The notes below the pieces were generated by a model. The model was not told where the DNA came from, did no database searches, and saw nothing but the letters and a program-made list of their open reading frames with translations. The translations under genes were made by a program, and so were the position numbers. From an uncultured Rothia sp. (GTDB taxonomy: Bacteria; Actinomycetota; Actinomycetes; Actinomycetales; Micrococcaceae): a stretch of 43,494 bases of DNA. The DNA lies in contig NZ_CAKAPD010000015.1 in the NCBI RefSeq assembly GCF_916715725.1, positions 1 through 43,494 on the forward strand. The letters are read 5' to 3'. This document shows positions 1 through 7,483 of the stretch, piece after piece (within the stretch, counting starts at the first letter, position 1; each line of letters starts with the position of its first letter).

Positions 1-1
1 A

Positions 2-49
2 GCCTCCTGTTTCTTGGACTTTAGTTTTGTTGTCCAAGAAACGGGAGGC
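2..49. repeat. Long inverted repeat at left window edge
   Basis: Two 18-base arms (2-19 and 32-49) are reverse complements with one mismatch, which would be a G-U pair in RNA. The 12-base loop is T-rich. A short T-run (56-60) follows on the plus strand. It could be a terminator for a plus-strand gene lying left of the window, but that gene is not visible, so the direction is uncertain. Confidence 0.55.
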
Positions 50-113
50 AGTTCATTTTTCAGCGGGGGCTTTTCGTGAACAGAACGCTGCTGCATTCGG
101 TGCTGCAGCTTGT

Positions 114-150
114 TTCTCCCACCCACCCTCACGACTGACGGGTGGGAGAA
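114..150 (-). terminator. Hairpin after the glycosyltransferase gene
   Basis: Perfect 11-base arms (114-124 and 140-150, TTCTCCCACCC and its complement) lie just past the stop of the minus-strand glycosyltransferase. No strong T-run follows, so it may end transcription only partly or protect the 3' end. Confidence 0.5.
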
Positions 151-195
151 ATCTTGGGGTACGCCCCCAGCGAGCTGGACGCTCGGGTAGACGAG

Positions 196-1389
196 CTAGG
201 GGCGTACCTGGGAGGCGCGCACACCGGTACGGATACCGGCTACCTCCATGCGAGCAGACTCGTAGCTCACCGCACGCAAACCCGAAGGTGCGTTGGTGGC
301 AATTTCCTTCGCTCGCGGCTTTTCCTGACTCTGGGCGGGTAGAAAAACCCAGCGGCGCTGGACCGCGAAGCTGACCGGAATAAGGATCAGCTCGGTCAGG
401 ATCTTGGCGACCAGCAGGGATACTCCCAAGCCGGTCAGGGTTTCCATCAGAGCCGCGTTGGCTGCGAGGATACCCACCGCCAGCACGGCGTACCGTACCA
501 GCGAGGAGGATGCCGAGGGGCGTGCGCCTCCGTCGTGCATGAGCATTCGGTTGACGGTGAAGTTCGTCAGCGCCGAGATGACGCGCGCACCGACCACGGC
601 TGCCAGTAGCGGAGCACCCAGGCCCACCAGGACGAAGAGGGCGATAGCATCCACGAGGAAGCCGGTCAGGAAAGACGATGCCAGGAAGGCGAGCAGCGGT
701 GCGTAGATGAGCGCAGAGTCCTGCAGGGGCCTAAAGTGGCTGGTCGGGTTGCCCGGCTCGTAGACCTTCACGATGGGTACCTGCACCAGGTCCACGTCTG
801 CGCGGGTTGCACGCAGCAGCATGGAGAACTCGTACTCGTACTTATCACCGGGAATCTGCAGCAGCCAGTCCAGGATCTGCGGGGTGAAGCCGCGCAGACC
901 GGTCTGGGTGTCTGCCACGCGGGCGCCGGTCGCCAGAGCGAAGAAGCCTACGGTTGCGCTGTTACCAATCTTGGAGCGCAGCGGCACCCTAGTACCTTCT
1001 TCGCCGGCGTTGGGGTCGGGCTTGGTCCGCACACCGAGCACGATGCTCTTCTGGCCTGCCGCCGCCGCGGTTTCGGTGCGCACACCCACACGGAAGATGT
1101 CCTGGGGTAGGTGCTGGTCGTCCGCATCGGCGGTGACGATGACCTCGCCGGGGCGGTTTGCTTTCGCCCAGGCGATGCCGGTGCGCAGTGCCGCACCCTT
1201 GCCCCTATTGGCGGGGTGGGTCTGCACGGTCACGCCGTCGATACGCAGTTCGGTAAAGATCGGTGCGTAGGTGCTGCCGGATCCGTCGTCAATGACGAGG
1301 ATTTCGGCGCTAGGGTCCTGTTCGCGCAGGGCCCGGGCAAGGCGGACCAGTGATTGGTCCGGCTTATAGGCGGGTATCAGGATTATCAT
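196..1389 (-). CDS. Family 2 glycosyltransferase fused to a GtrA-like membrane domain
   Basis: This 397-residue protein joins a GT-A type family 2 glycosyltransferase to a GtrA-like membrane domain. Visible glycosyltransferase marks are the early DDG (residues 34-36) and the metal-binding DAD followed by DQH (88-93). Residues from about 235 to 350 are hydrophobic with about four membrane segments. GtrA-family proteins are linked to polyprenyl-phosphate-sugar handling in cell-surface glycan synthesis. The fusion suggests a polyprenyl-phosphate sugar synthase or translocator, such as a dolichyl-phosphate mannose synthase-like enzyme; donor and acceptor cannot be read from sequence. The ATG overlaps the stop of the upstream phosphodiester glycosidase (ATGA), so the two are co-translated. 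The ribosome site GGGAGCG lies inside the upstream gene. Confidence 0.9.
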   Translation of the reverse strand: MIILIPAYKPDQSLVRLARALREQDPSAEILVIDDGSGSTYAPIFTELRIDGVTVQTHPANRGKGAALRTGIAWAKANRPGEVIVTADADDQHLPQDIFRVGVRTETAAAAGQKSIVLGVRTKPDPNAGEEGTRVPLRSKIGNSATVGFFALATGARVADTQTGLRGFTPQILDWLLQIPGDKYEYEFSMLLRATRADVDLVQVPIVKVYEPGNPTSHFRPLQDSALIYAPLLAFLASSFLTGFLVDAIALFVLVGLGAPLLAAVVGARVISALTNFTVNRMLMHDGGARPSASSSLVRYAVLAVGILAANAALMETLTGLGVSLLVAKILTELILIPVSFAVQRRWVFLPAQSQEKPRAKEIATNAPSGLRAVSYESARMEVAGIRTGVRASQVRP

Positions 1390-2456
1390 GATGCGCTCCC
1401 TGCAATGTAGAGAATGTCACTGGTGCCACGCTCCTTAGTGCCACCCTGCGGGCGGTTGACCAGCTCGTTGTTGAAGACCATGGCGGAGGAGCCACCACCG
1501 TCGAGGTTGTATGCGCTGACGCAGCCGAGGTCCTTGAACATCTGGGCGAACTCGGGCATGGTCACGCCGCGCGAGTAGTTGGTGGAGCGGCCGTCAACCA
1601 CGATGAAGACCAGGTGGTTGGTGCCGAGCACGCCCACGCCGGTTCGCGGCTGGTTGCCCTGGATGGAGTGGTTACCGAAGTTGGTGTCCACCTCGACGCT
1701 GTCGATACCGTCGACGACCGCGGAGTCCTTGACCAGTGCGGGGCCGAAGGAGAGGGTGTTCCATACGCCCTCGTTGACGAGGGTCTGGGCGTTGGTTGCG
1801 GTTTCGTCGTAGAGCTTGACGGAGCCGTCGCGGTAGAAAGCCAAACCCTCGCGAGCGCCGGCGTCACGGTAGACAACACCGTTTCGGATCACGATGCCGG
1901 TGGTACGGAAGCCGTAGTAGTCACCGTTGATTGCCCAGATGCCGTTGTGCTCCGAGGCAATGTTCGAGGGGGTGTCGATGATGTTCTGGCCAAACTTGTT
2001 GTTGGCGAAGGCGCTACGTAGCAGGGTTGCGTTGTCGAGCTTGATGTCTGCTACGAAGGAGACGACCGCGTCGGAACCGCTACCGGTGGTGGTGGAGGTG
2101 ATGGTAATCGAGCCTTCGTTAGCGGTGAGGCTCTGGCCGTTAACCTTCACGCCGGTCAGTTCGGTGGGGTCTGCCGTGGCGGAGCCGGAGGCGCTTGCGT
2201 TTGCCTGGGCTGCTGCCGCCTCGTAGGCGGTGGTGTCTTCGATTTCGGTGTGCTCTGCCAGGTAGCGGTTGTATGCCCAGCCTGCGCCGCCGCCGACTAC
2301 AGCGAGTGCGCCGAGGCCGCCGCCGATGAAGATTCGACGGGTGAGCTTCTTCTTGGCTAGCTTCTGCTCTGCTGCGGTTTGTGCGGCGGTTGCTTGTTCT
2401 GCCGCGGTCTGGGTGGTCTGGTCAATGTTCTGAGTCATGTTCTGTTCGTTGTTCAT
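1386..2456 (-). CDS. Membrane-anchored phosphodiester glycosidase (NAGPA/DUF2233 family)
   Basis: This 356-residue protein has a cytoplasmic Gln/Ala/Thr-rich N-terminus (1-40), a single membrane anchor (about 42-60, after KKKLTRR) and an extracellular domain. The C-terminal part has the family pattern: GVGVLG, VVDGRS, and YNLDGGGSSAM near residue 320. The family, which includes mammalian uncovering enzyme NAGPA, cleaves sugar-1-phosphodiesters. In bacteria its members often sit in exopolysaccharide or teichoic-type polymer loci. The substrate is unknown here. It forms a two-gene unit with the GT2-GtrA gene through a 4-base overlap, so a role in making or trimming a phosphodiester-linked surface glycan is inferred. 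The ribosome site before this ATG is weak; Met7 is a possible alternative start. Confidence 0.88.
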   Translation of the reverse strand: MNNEQNMTQNIDQTTQTAAEQATAAQTAAEQKLAKKKLTRRIFIGGGLGALAVVGGGAGWAYNRYLAEHTEIEDTTAYEAAAAQANASASGSATADPTELTGVKVNGQSLTANEGSITITSTTTGSGSDAVVSFVADIKLDNATLLRSAFANNKFGQNIIDTPSNIASEHNGIWAINGDYYGFRTTGIVIRNGVVYRDAGAREGLAFYRDGSVKLYDETATNAQTLVNEGVWNTLSFGPALVKDSAVVDGIDSVEVDTNFGNHSIQGNQPRTGVGVLGTNHLVFIVVDGRSTNYSRGVTMPEFAQMFKDLGCVSAYNLDGGGSSAMVFNNELVNRPQGGTKERGTSDILYIAGSAS

Positions 2457-2686
2457 GTCTCTAGAATGCCGGGCTATTCTCTGTGCCAGGCATGACTAAG
2501 CTGTGCAGAAGCTATGTATGCTTATTCATTTCAAACTTTTTTATTACTGCCTATGCTTTATTACCAGAAGATGCTATGCACACCCATGTATAAACATGTG
2601 CATTGGCTTTGTGTACCAAGCATCTGAGGGCGCCAGATACCCCCATTCCTCCCCCGACCCACAGGCCACCTCAGAGGGCACGAAAA
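2457..2686. other. Intergenic stretch upstream of the phosphodiester glycosidase
   Basis: AT-rich gap between the glycosidase start and the DUF3073 terminator. It should carry the minus-strand promoter of the glycosidase-glycosyltransferase pair (TTGAAA and TACATA elements are present at imperfect spacing). I see no convincing gene or RNA in it. Confidence 0.4.
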
Positions 2687-2724
2687 AACCGGCTGAGCAC
2701 CCCGTGCGGGGCCTCAAGCCGGTT
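2683..2724 (-). terminator. Rho-independent terminator of the DUF3073 gene
   Basis: Read on the minus strand, a hairpin with AACCGGCTTGAG-type arms and a GC-rich inner stem (2687-2724) is followed by six T residues (2688-2683). It separates DUF3073 from the glycosidase transcript. Confidence 0.85.
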
Positions 2725-2778
2725 CATCGTCTATACAATACGCTCGGTCGCTATGCACCGAATCATTCCGCGTATTCT

Positions 2779-2988
2779 TTATGCCTCATCCTCGTAGGAC
2801 GCGTACTTTTCTGCGTATGCCGAGTAGTCGTCCTCATCGTCATAGCGACGGCGGGACGAATCGGAGGACTTCGTTTTCTTGGCACTGCTGAGCTCGCGCT
2901 CGAGTGCGCTGTAGTCGGTCTCGGGGCTGAAGTACTTCATCTCCCGAGCCTGCCTTGTTGCTTTAGCCTTCTGACGGCCGCGCCCCAT
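2779..2988 (-). CDS. DUF3073 family small protein
   Basis: This 69-residue, highly charged protein begins MGRGRQKAKATRQAREMKYF and continues with SPETDYSALERELS. That N-terminal signature is typical of the actinobacterial DUF3073 family. The C-terminal half is rich in Asp, Tyr, Glu and Ser and looks disordered. A ribosome site (GAGGGGG, 8 bases upstream) supports the start, and a strong terminator follows. The family's function is unknown; the basic start and acidic tail would fit a nucleic-acid- or ribosome-associated protein, but that is speculation. Confidence 0.9.
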   Translation of the reverse strand: MGRGRQKAKATRQAREMKYFSPETDYSALERELSSAKKTKSSDSSRRRYDDEDDYSAYAEKYASYEDEA

Positions 2989-3394
2989 GGCGTGACCCCC
3001 TCTTTCATCCTGTCCGAGGCGATCAGCGCGCGGCGCATCGCTCTCGGATCGTTCAACAGTCTTTACTACACTATAGAGTACCCTGTTTCAGCCCTGAATG
3101 TCTCGCTCAGCGGCACCTATTTTGCGTATCAAAGCACTTCTTCGCACCGGAACAACCGTTTTATTTTGCACCGATAGCCTTTTATACCCCAGACGCCACA
3201 TTCCTTAGATAACAACTCCCTATATAACATGTAGCCCCGCACCGGACGTATCGCTACATCCGATGCGGGGCGAGTGTCTCTCCTACCGGCTCACTCACAA
3301 GACCGGGTTCGGAGAGGGTACCGTGCAGGTCATGACATCCCGCACGGAGCTTAGGGGGGCAGCTCCTACCGCTTAGCTTGCAGTAAAGGAGCTG
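2989..3394. other. Gene-free stretch with stacked inverted repeats
   Basis: This stretch holds three GC-rich hairpins: 3234-3271 (CCCCGCA/TGCGGGG arms), 3321-3347 (CCGTGC/GCACGG) and about 3360-3396 (GCAGCTCCT/AGGAGCTGC, reaching the stop codon of the DUF4353 gene). None has a clean T-run on the minus strand. Together they probably end or process the DUF4353 transcript. The DUF3073 promoter should lie at 2990-3200. No gene is seen. Confidence 0.5.
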
Positions 3395-5128
3395 CTAGCT
3401 TGCGGTGAATGAACCGAGCGAGGTGGCGTTAGAAGCCAGGGTGGTGCTGGAGGCATCCAGGCTATCGGTCGTGGTGTACACCGTGTAGCTCTGGCCCTTG
3501 GTGATCTTGGCACTGGAAACCAGGATCAGTGCAGTGTTGGAGTTGGTCACCTTGTAGTTCGCCACCACGTTACCGGAGGAGTCGGCCACCTGTACGGTGG
3601 TGCCGGCACTCAGGTTCGAGACGTTGCTAATCTTCACGTAGCCGCTGGTGGAGGAGGTTGCGGGTGCCTCGAACATGTCACCGGAGTTCGCCGCGGTCAC
3701 GGTCGTACCGTTGAGCAGCAGGTCGCCGTTGGTGTCCAGGGAGGTGTTACCGCCGGTGAAGGGGCCGTTCACGACCAGGGTGCCGCCCGAGAGGGTTGCC
3801 GTACCGTTGGAGTCGATGCCGTCGCCGTTCGCGTTCACGGTGACGGTGCCGCCGGTGATGTTGATGGTTGCGTCGACGACCTCGAAGGTGCCACCACCAC
3901 CGCCCATACCGCCACCTGCGCCACCGCCAGCCGGGGGCTGGCCCATGGTACCGGAGGGTGCCTGGCCGCCCGAGGGAGCCTGACCAGCCTGACCGCCCTG
4001 TGCAGCATTACCCTGCGCTGCCTGGCCGCTCTGGGTATTCTGCGCAGTCTGGGTGCTCTGCGTGGTGGAGGTCGAAGCCGACTCAGTACCGGTCGAGGTG
4101 GTGCTGGTCGAGTCGGTGGTAGTCGTAGTGCTGTACGAGGCGTTGATACCGTCATCGGAGCTGGTCACGTTCACGGTGCCGTCCAGGATGTTGATGTACT
4201 GCGCCTCAATACCCTCGTTCGCCTTGGTAATGTTCAGGGTACCGCCGGAGATTTCAAGCACGCGCTCAGCCTTGAAACCGTCATCACCTGCAGAGATGTT
4301 CACGGTACCGCCGCTCAGGCGTACCCAACCGCGGTTGCCGTCGGTGTCGTTAGTTGCCTTGATGCCGTCCTTGGTTGCGGTCACGGTGATGGTGCCGTCC
4401 AGGATATCAACGTAGTCCTTACCCTTGATGCCGGTGTTTGCCGCGTTCACTTCCAGGGTGCCGGAGGCAATGACCAGACCGTCAGAGGTGTGGATACCCT
4501 CTTCGTACTTACCTTCAACCTTCAGGGTGCCTTCGCCCGCCAGGGTCAGGTCACTCTTGGAGTAGATAGCTGCGTCGGGGCTGCCGCTGGCGGTATCCGA
4601 GTAGGAGGAGCCGTCAGAGACGGTGTTGGTGGTACCCGAAGCGGTGTAGATAACGACCTCGTCCGCCTCAACAACGTTGATAGCAGCACCGGTGGAGTTG
4701 GTGACCGTCGCGTTGTTCAGAATCAGGCGGACCATGTCGCTGTCGGCTGCCTCAACCTTGATCTGGCCCTCGTAGGTACCGGTGAGCTTGTAGTTGCCCG
4801 CCTTGGTGATGGTGATGACGCCGTCGCTGACGGTCACGCCGTCGGTCGCGGTCGGGTTAGAAAGATCGATAGTAACTTCGCTGGAGGAATCCCAGGTCAG
4901 ATCCTTCGCGGAGTAGTGGGTGTCCTCGGCGAGCTTCGCGCCGCTCTTCACGTCGGTGGAGAAGGAGCCTGCCACCTTCGACGTGGTGCCCGAAGTGCTC
5001 GAAGCGGAAGTGCTGGTTGCGCTCGAAGCGCTAGCGTTCGAGGTCGAGGTTGCCGAGCAACCGGTCAACGCCAGGGCTGCCAGGAGGGTAATGGAGGTTG
5101 CGCTCTTGATCATATTGCTCTTTTTCAC
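3395..5128 (-). CDS. Carbohydrate-binding DUF4353/Cthe_2159-like surface lipoprotein
   Basis: This 577-residue protein starts with a lipoprotein signal (hydrophobic segment, then LTGC at about residues 21-24) and a Ser/Thr/Ala-rich tether. The body is built of short repeats such as GTLEV, GTITV, GTVNV and GGTLNI, each followed by DGI or EGI. That is the pattern of a right-handed parallel beta-helix of the Cthe_2159 (DUF4353) family, which binds acidic polysaccharide. A low-complexity Thr/Ser/Gln then Gly/Pro/Ala-rich insert (about residues 325-415) splits the repeats. The start is GTG with AAAGGA 6 bases upstream. It lies 238 bp after a VTC-domain gene and DUF4956, a recurrent trio in bacteria. 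Binding or scaffolding of a surface polymer is inferred; no catalytic signature is seen. Confidence 0.87.
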   Translation of the reverse strand: MKKSNMIKSATSITLLAALALTGCSATSTSNASASSATSTSASSTSGTTSKVAGSFSTDVKSGAKLAEDTHYSAKDLTWDSSSEVTIDLSNPTATDGVTVSDGVITITKAGNYKLTGTYEGQIKVEAADSDMVRLILNNATVTNSTGAAINVVEADEVVIYTASGTTNTVSDGSSYSDTASGSPDAAIYSKSDLTLAGEGTLKVEGKYEEGIHTSDGLVIASGTLEVNAANTGIKGKDYVDILDGTITVTATKDGIKATNDTDGNRGWVRLSGGTVNISAGDDGFKAERVLEISGGTLNITKANEGIEAQYINILDGTVNVTSSDDGINASYSTTTTTDSTSTTSTGTESASTSTTQSTQTAQNTQSGQAAQGNAAQGGQAGQAPSGGQAPSGTMGQPPAGGGAGGGMGGGGGTFEVVDATINITGGTVTVNANGDGIDSNGTATLSGGTLVVNGPFTGGNTSLDTNGDLLLNGTTVTAANSGDMFEAPATSSTSGYVKISNVSNLSAGTTVQVADSSGNVVANYKVTNSNTALILVSSAKITKGQSYTVYTTTDSLDASSTTLASNATSLGSFTAS

Positions 5129-5300
5129 GGGTTTTCCTTTGTGTTTTAGTGACTACTCGCGGAGAGCTCGCGCCACAGGTGGGGGGGTACAGGTTGTATG
5201 TGAAATGTGAATATGTGTGAGAGCGGTTATTGCCTATGTGGGGCAAATAAAGCCAGTGTTGTGTTTGGTTCGGAGGGTTATCGGTTAGGGGGCTGGGGGT

Positions 5301-5331
5301 GCGGGTAAGGTAGGTGCGCTACCCTACCCGC
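5301..5331 (-). terminator. Hairpin between the VTC and DUF4353 genes
   Basis: GC-rich inverted repeat (GCGGGTA and GTAG arms with a one-base bulge) just past the VTC stop, without a T-run. It may act as an attenuator or 3'-end processing site that lowers downstream expression. Confidence 0.4.
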
Positions 5332-5366
5332 GCATCCCAGGTTGCCGTTTTGGGCTGGTTGCCGTT

Positions 5367-6287
5367 TTAGGCGGCTACGAAACGCTCGGTCAGCAGCTTC
5401 TGGTAGTCCTCTTCGGTCATCTCATCCACGTTGAGGCGGGTGCCGTTGACCGGTTCCAGGTGCATCCAGTTCTTCAGGGTTTCTTCCCACTTGTTGCTTG
5501 CCAGCTGCGGGTTCAGCGCCGCCATGCCGGTTGCAAACTTGGAAATCTTCGCGGGGGTGATGCCCGCATCCCAAAGGTGCTGATCTGCTACGGAGGGCTC
5601 CACGCCAGACTTGGTTTCGATGATGACCGCATTCGGTAGACCGTAGGTGGTGCCAACCAGGTTGCCGTGGAAGTTACCGTAGTTCACACCCGCCATGAGG
5701 ATGTTCTCGGACATGGGGGTCCAGGTCAGGTTGGTGTCCACCGTCATACGGGAGGCGACCGGGTTCTTCTCGCTCTGCGGCAGGAAGACCGTGGTACGGC
5801 GGTAACCGGTGGTCAGGACCGCCTCCAGCTTGTGCACGGGGCCCGCGAGGATGTCACCGAGTGCTGCGGTGATGTACTCGTGGCCTTCCGCGGTGAGCTG
5901 GTCACGGTTCTCGAAGGTGTAGGGGATACGCTTCTTGACGGTCATATCCTGCTCACCGTCGGTCTTGACCTCCAGGAAGGTCAGCTTCGAGTCCAGGTAG
6001 CTACGGGTACGAATCTTGAAGGTATCGTCGCGGCTGTAGGCTGCCGAGTGGTAGCTCTGCATCTGCGGGGTGTCGAAGTAGACCGAGTCGTAGGCGAAGT
6101 CGCGCTGGCCCTTGATGTCCATGACGGAGGCGTCTGCTTTGAGCGTGGAGAGTACCTTCGCAGCGGTTTCTGCGTCGACAATGTACTTGCGGTCCACACG
6201 GGTCTGCATGGCTGCCTTTTCGTTCATGGCTTCGAGGCTGATGCTCTTCCACTCTGCGGGGATGATGTTTGCGGCTGCGTTAGTCAT
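5367..6287 (-). CDS. VTC-domain (polyphosphate polymerase-fold) protein
   Basis: This 306-residue protein has the hallmarks of the VTC/CYTH triphosphate-tunnel fold: RVDRKY (30-35), KIRTRSY (91-97), an ExK on a strand (E106, K108), GYRR (161-164), D184, ETKSG (224-228) and the C-terminal SK (249-250). These basic and acidic residues line the tunnel in yeast Vtc4, which makes polyphosphate from ATP. Bacterial relatives commonly sit beside DUF4956 and CotH or DUF4353 genes, and their true product is not settled. No signal peptide is seen, so it should be cytoplasmic, possibly docked on DUF4956. The start has AAGGACA 7 bases upstream. It lies 131 bp after DUF4956 and is probably in one transcript with it. 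Confidence 0.88.
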   Translation of the reverse strand: MTNAAANIIPAEWKSISLEAMNEKAAMQTRVDRKYIVDAETAAKVLSTLKADASVMDIKGQRDFAYDSVYFDTPQMQSYHSAAYSRDDTFKIRTRSYLDSKLTFLEVKTDGEQDMTVKKRIPYTFENRDQLTAEGHEYITAALGDILAGPVHKLEAVLTTGYRRTTVFLPQSEKNPVASRMTVDTNLTWTPMSENILMAGVNYGNFHGNLVGTTYGLPNAVIIETKSGVEPSVADQHLWDAGITPAKISKFATGMAALNPQLASNKWEETLKNWMHLEPVNGTRLNVDEMTEEDYQKLLTERFVAA

Positions 6288-6418
6288 GGGTCTTGTCCTT
6301 CTTGGGTGCTACCCCGTGCGTTGGGTTGTGCGTTGGGCTGTACGCTAGGGGCTGCGTGTCGTGGGTATCGGGGTTGTCGTGCGGTTGGAGTGAATCGGAG
6401 GCTTTTATACCGGCGCTC

Positions 6419-7168
6419 TTACTTGCCTACCGGGGTGCGCTGGAGGGGAATCATCCGAGTATCCAGCGTGGCATGCGCCTCGGCGGTGGCTGCTACCGGC
6501 TGAGTTGCCGCGGGCTGGCGGGTCATCTGCGGTGCCACCTGCTGAGTTGCTACAGGCTGGCGGGTTGCGGTTACCTGCGGTGCTGCCGCCTCCACCGCTG
6601 CGGGGGTGCCGCTCTCGGTGGTCTCCTTGGGCTGGTAGGTGACGGTTGCGCGGGTCAGGTTGTTCACCATGTCCAGCTCGGTGACCTTGACCGAGGTGAC
6701 GGTGTAACCCAGGCGAGCGGTCAGGTAGTTCTTGAGCTCCTCCTCGTCGCTGATCGCACGATCGGCGGTGACGGTCTGAGTCAATTCCGTAGAAATCGGG
6801 GCGCTGCGCGAGTCAAGAATCGCGATCAGGGCGACCAGGGTAGCCATCAGGGCGAAGGCGATGTACGCCGGGCTGATGTTCACACCTGCGATCATGCCGA
6901 CCGAGAGGGCTACGAAGTAGTAGCCGACCTCGCGCTGGCTCAGGGCGGTGGAACGCAGTCGGATAATCGACAGGACACCGAAGAGGCCCATACCCATAGC
7001 GGATGCGTTCGATCCGGCGGATACCAGCGCCACCGAGACGGTGAAGATACCGGCGTTGATGACCGCGTAGGAAATCATCAGTTCGCGGTTGCGGTGCCGC
7101 ACCATGTAGAGGGTGCAGAGCGCTGCGATGGCTATGGCGTCGGCGAGTGCCATGGTCAAAATGTTCAT
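6419..7168 (-). CDS. DUF4956 family membrane protein
   Basis: This 249-residue protein has about four membrane segments in its first 120 residues, including the family signature FGVLSIIRLRSTALSQREVG and then YYFVALSVGMIAG. A cytoplasmic domain follows (about 130-190, with an LTARLGYTVTSVKVTELDMV stretch). The C-terminal 60 residues are a Thr/Gln/Ala/Pro-rich tail with repeated VAPQ, RQP and ATQP. DUF4956 proteins are regularly encoded next to VTC-domain proteins and are thought to be their membrane partner. This is the first gene of the minus-strand set DUF4956-VTC-DUF4353. The ATG has GGAG 6 bases upstream, and a promoter is visible at 7314-7342. Confidence 0.88.
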   Translation of the reverse strand: MNILTMALADAIAIAALCTLYMVRHRNRELMISYAVINAGIFTVSVALVSAGSNASAMGMGLFGVLSIIRLRSTALSQREVGYYFVALSVGMIAGVNISPAYIAFALMATLVALIAILDSRSAPISTELTQTVTADRAISDEEELKNYLTARLGYTVTSVKVTELDMVNNLTRATVTYQPKETTESGTPAAVEAAAPQVTATRQPVATQQVAPQMTRQPAATQPVAATAEAHATLDTRMIPLQRTPVGK

Positions 7169-7301
7169 TGGGTGCTCCAGGTATCGTGTCGTGATGTTCG
7201 CTGTGCTCGTCGCTGTCTGTTCTTCAGCTCCGGGCTGTGCGTTCTTGGTAGTATCTAGATTCCCGTGCGAGTCTGTGTTTGCCCTGTGCTCACCTTAACT
7301 T

Positions 7302-7342
7302 AGAGATAAGTGTTATGTATCTCTGATAAATAGCCTTGTCAG
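7302..7342 (-). promoter_or_regulatory. Promoter with overlapping palindrome, DUF4956-VTC-DUF4353 operon
   Basis: On the minus strand a -35 CTGACA (7342-7337) and a -10 TACATA (7319-7314) are 17 bases apart. A perfect 7-base inverted repeat (AGAGATA at 7302-7308 and TATCTCT at 7318-7324, spacer 9) covers the -10 box and the likely start site. A regulator bound there would block initiation. The regulator is not identifiable from sequence. Confidence 0.55.
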
Positions 7343-7414
7343 TAGCGCTATTCGTTCGTAATTTTTTGCTTTTTTCGCGTCTTTCCCAGCATCCCCCACA
7401 GCCTCAAAAGGCAC

Positions 7415-7449
7415 AAAAAATGGGCCCCCTCCGATATGGAGGGAGCCCA
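7415..7449 (-). terminator. Rho-independent terminator after the first LAXTG protein gene
   Basis: On the minus strand, a TGGGCTCCCTCC/GGAGGGGGCCCA stem with a 5-base loop (7449-7421) is followed by six T residues (7420-7415). Classic terminator form. Confidence 0.92.
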
Positions 7450-7483
7450 TCAAAGTAGCTAAAAGCTTAGCGACTAGGCGTTA

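Noticed and set aside
2503..3177. Open frame of 224 codons on the plus strand across the DUF3073 gene
   Set aside because: It runs antisense through a recognised gene, a terminator and AT-rich intergenic DNA. It has no ribosome site and no recognisable domain.
3285..3350. Stretch resembling part of a 5S rRNA (GGTTCGGAG)
   Set aside because: Only a short match; no full 5S structure and no neighbouring rRNA genes.
6293..7258. 321-codon plus-strand frame opposite DUF4956
   Set aside because: Its Gly/Arg/Cys-rich composition is that of an antisense shadow of a GC-rich gene, and DUF4956 is clearly the real gene.
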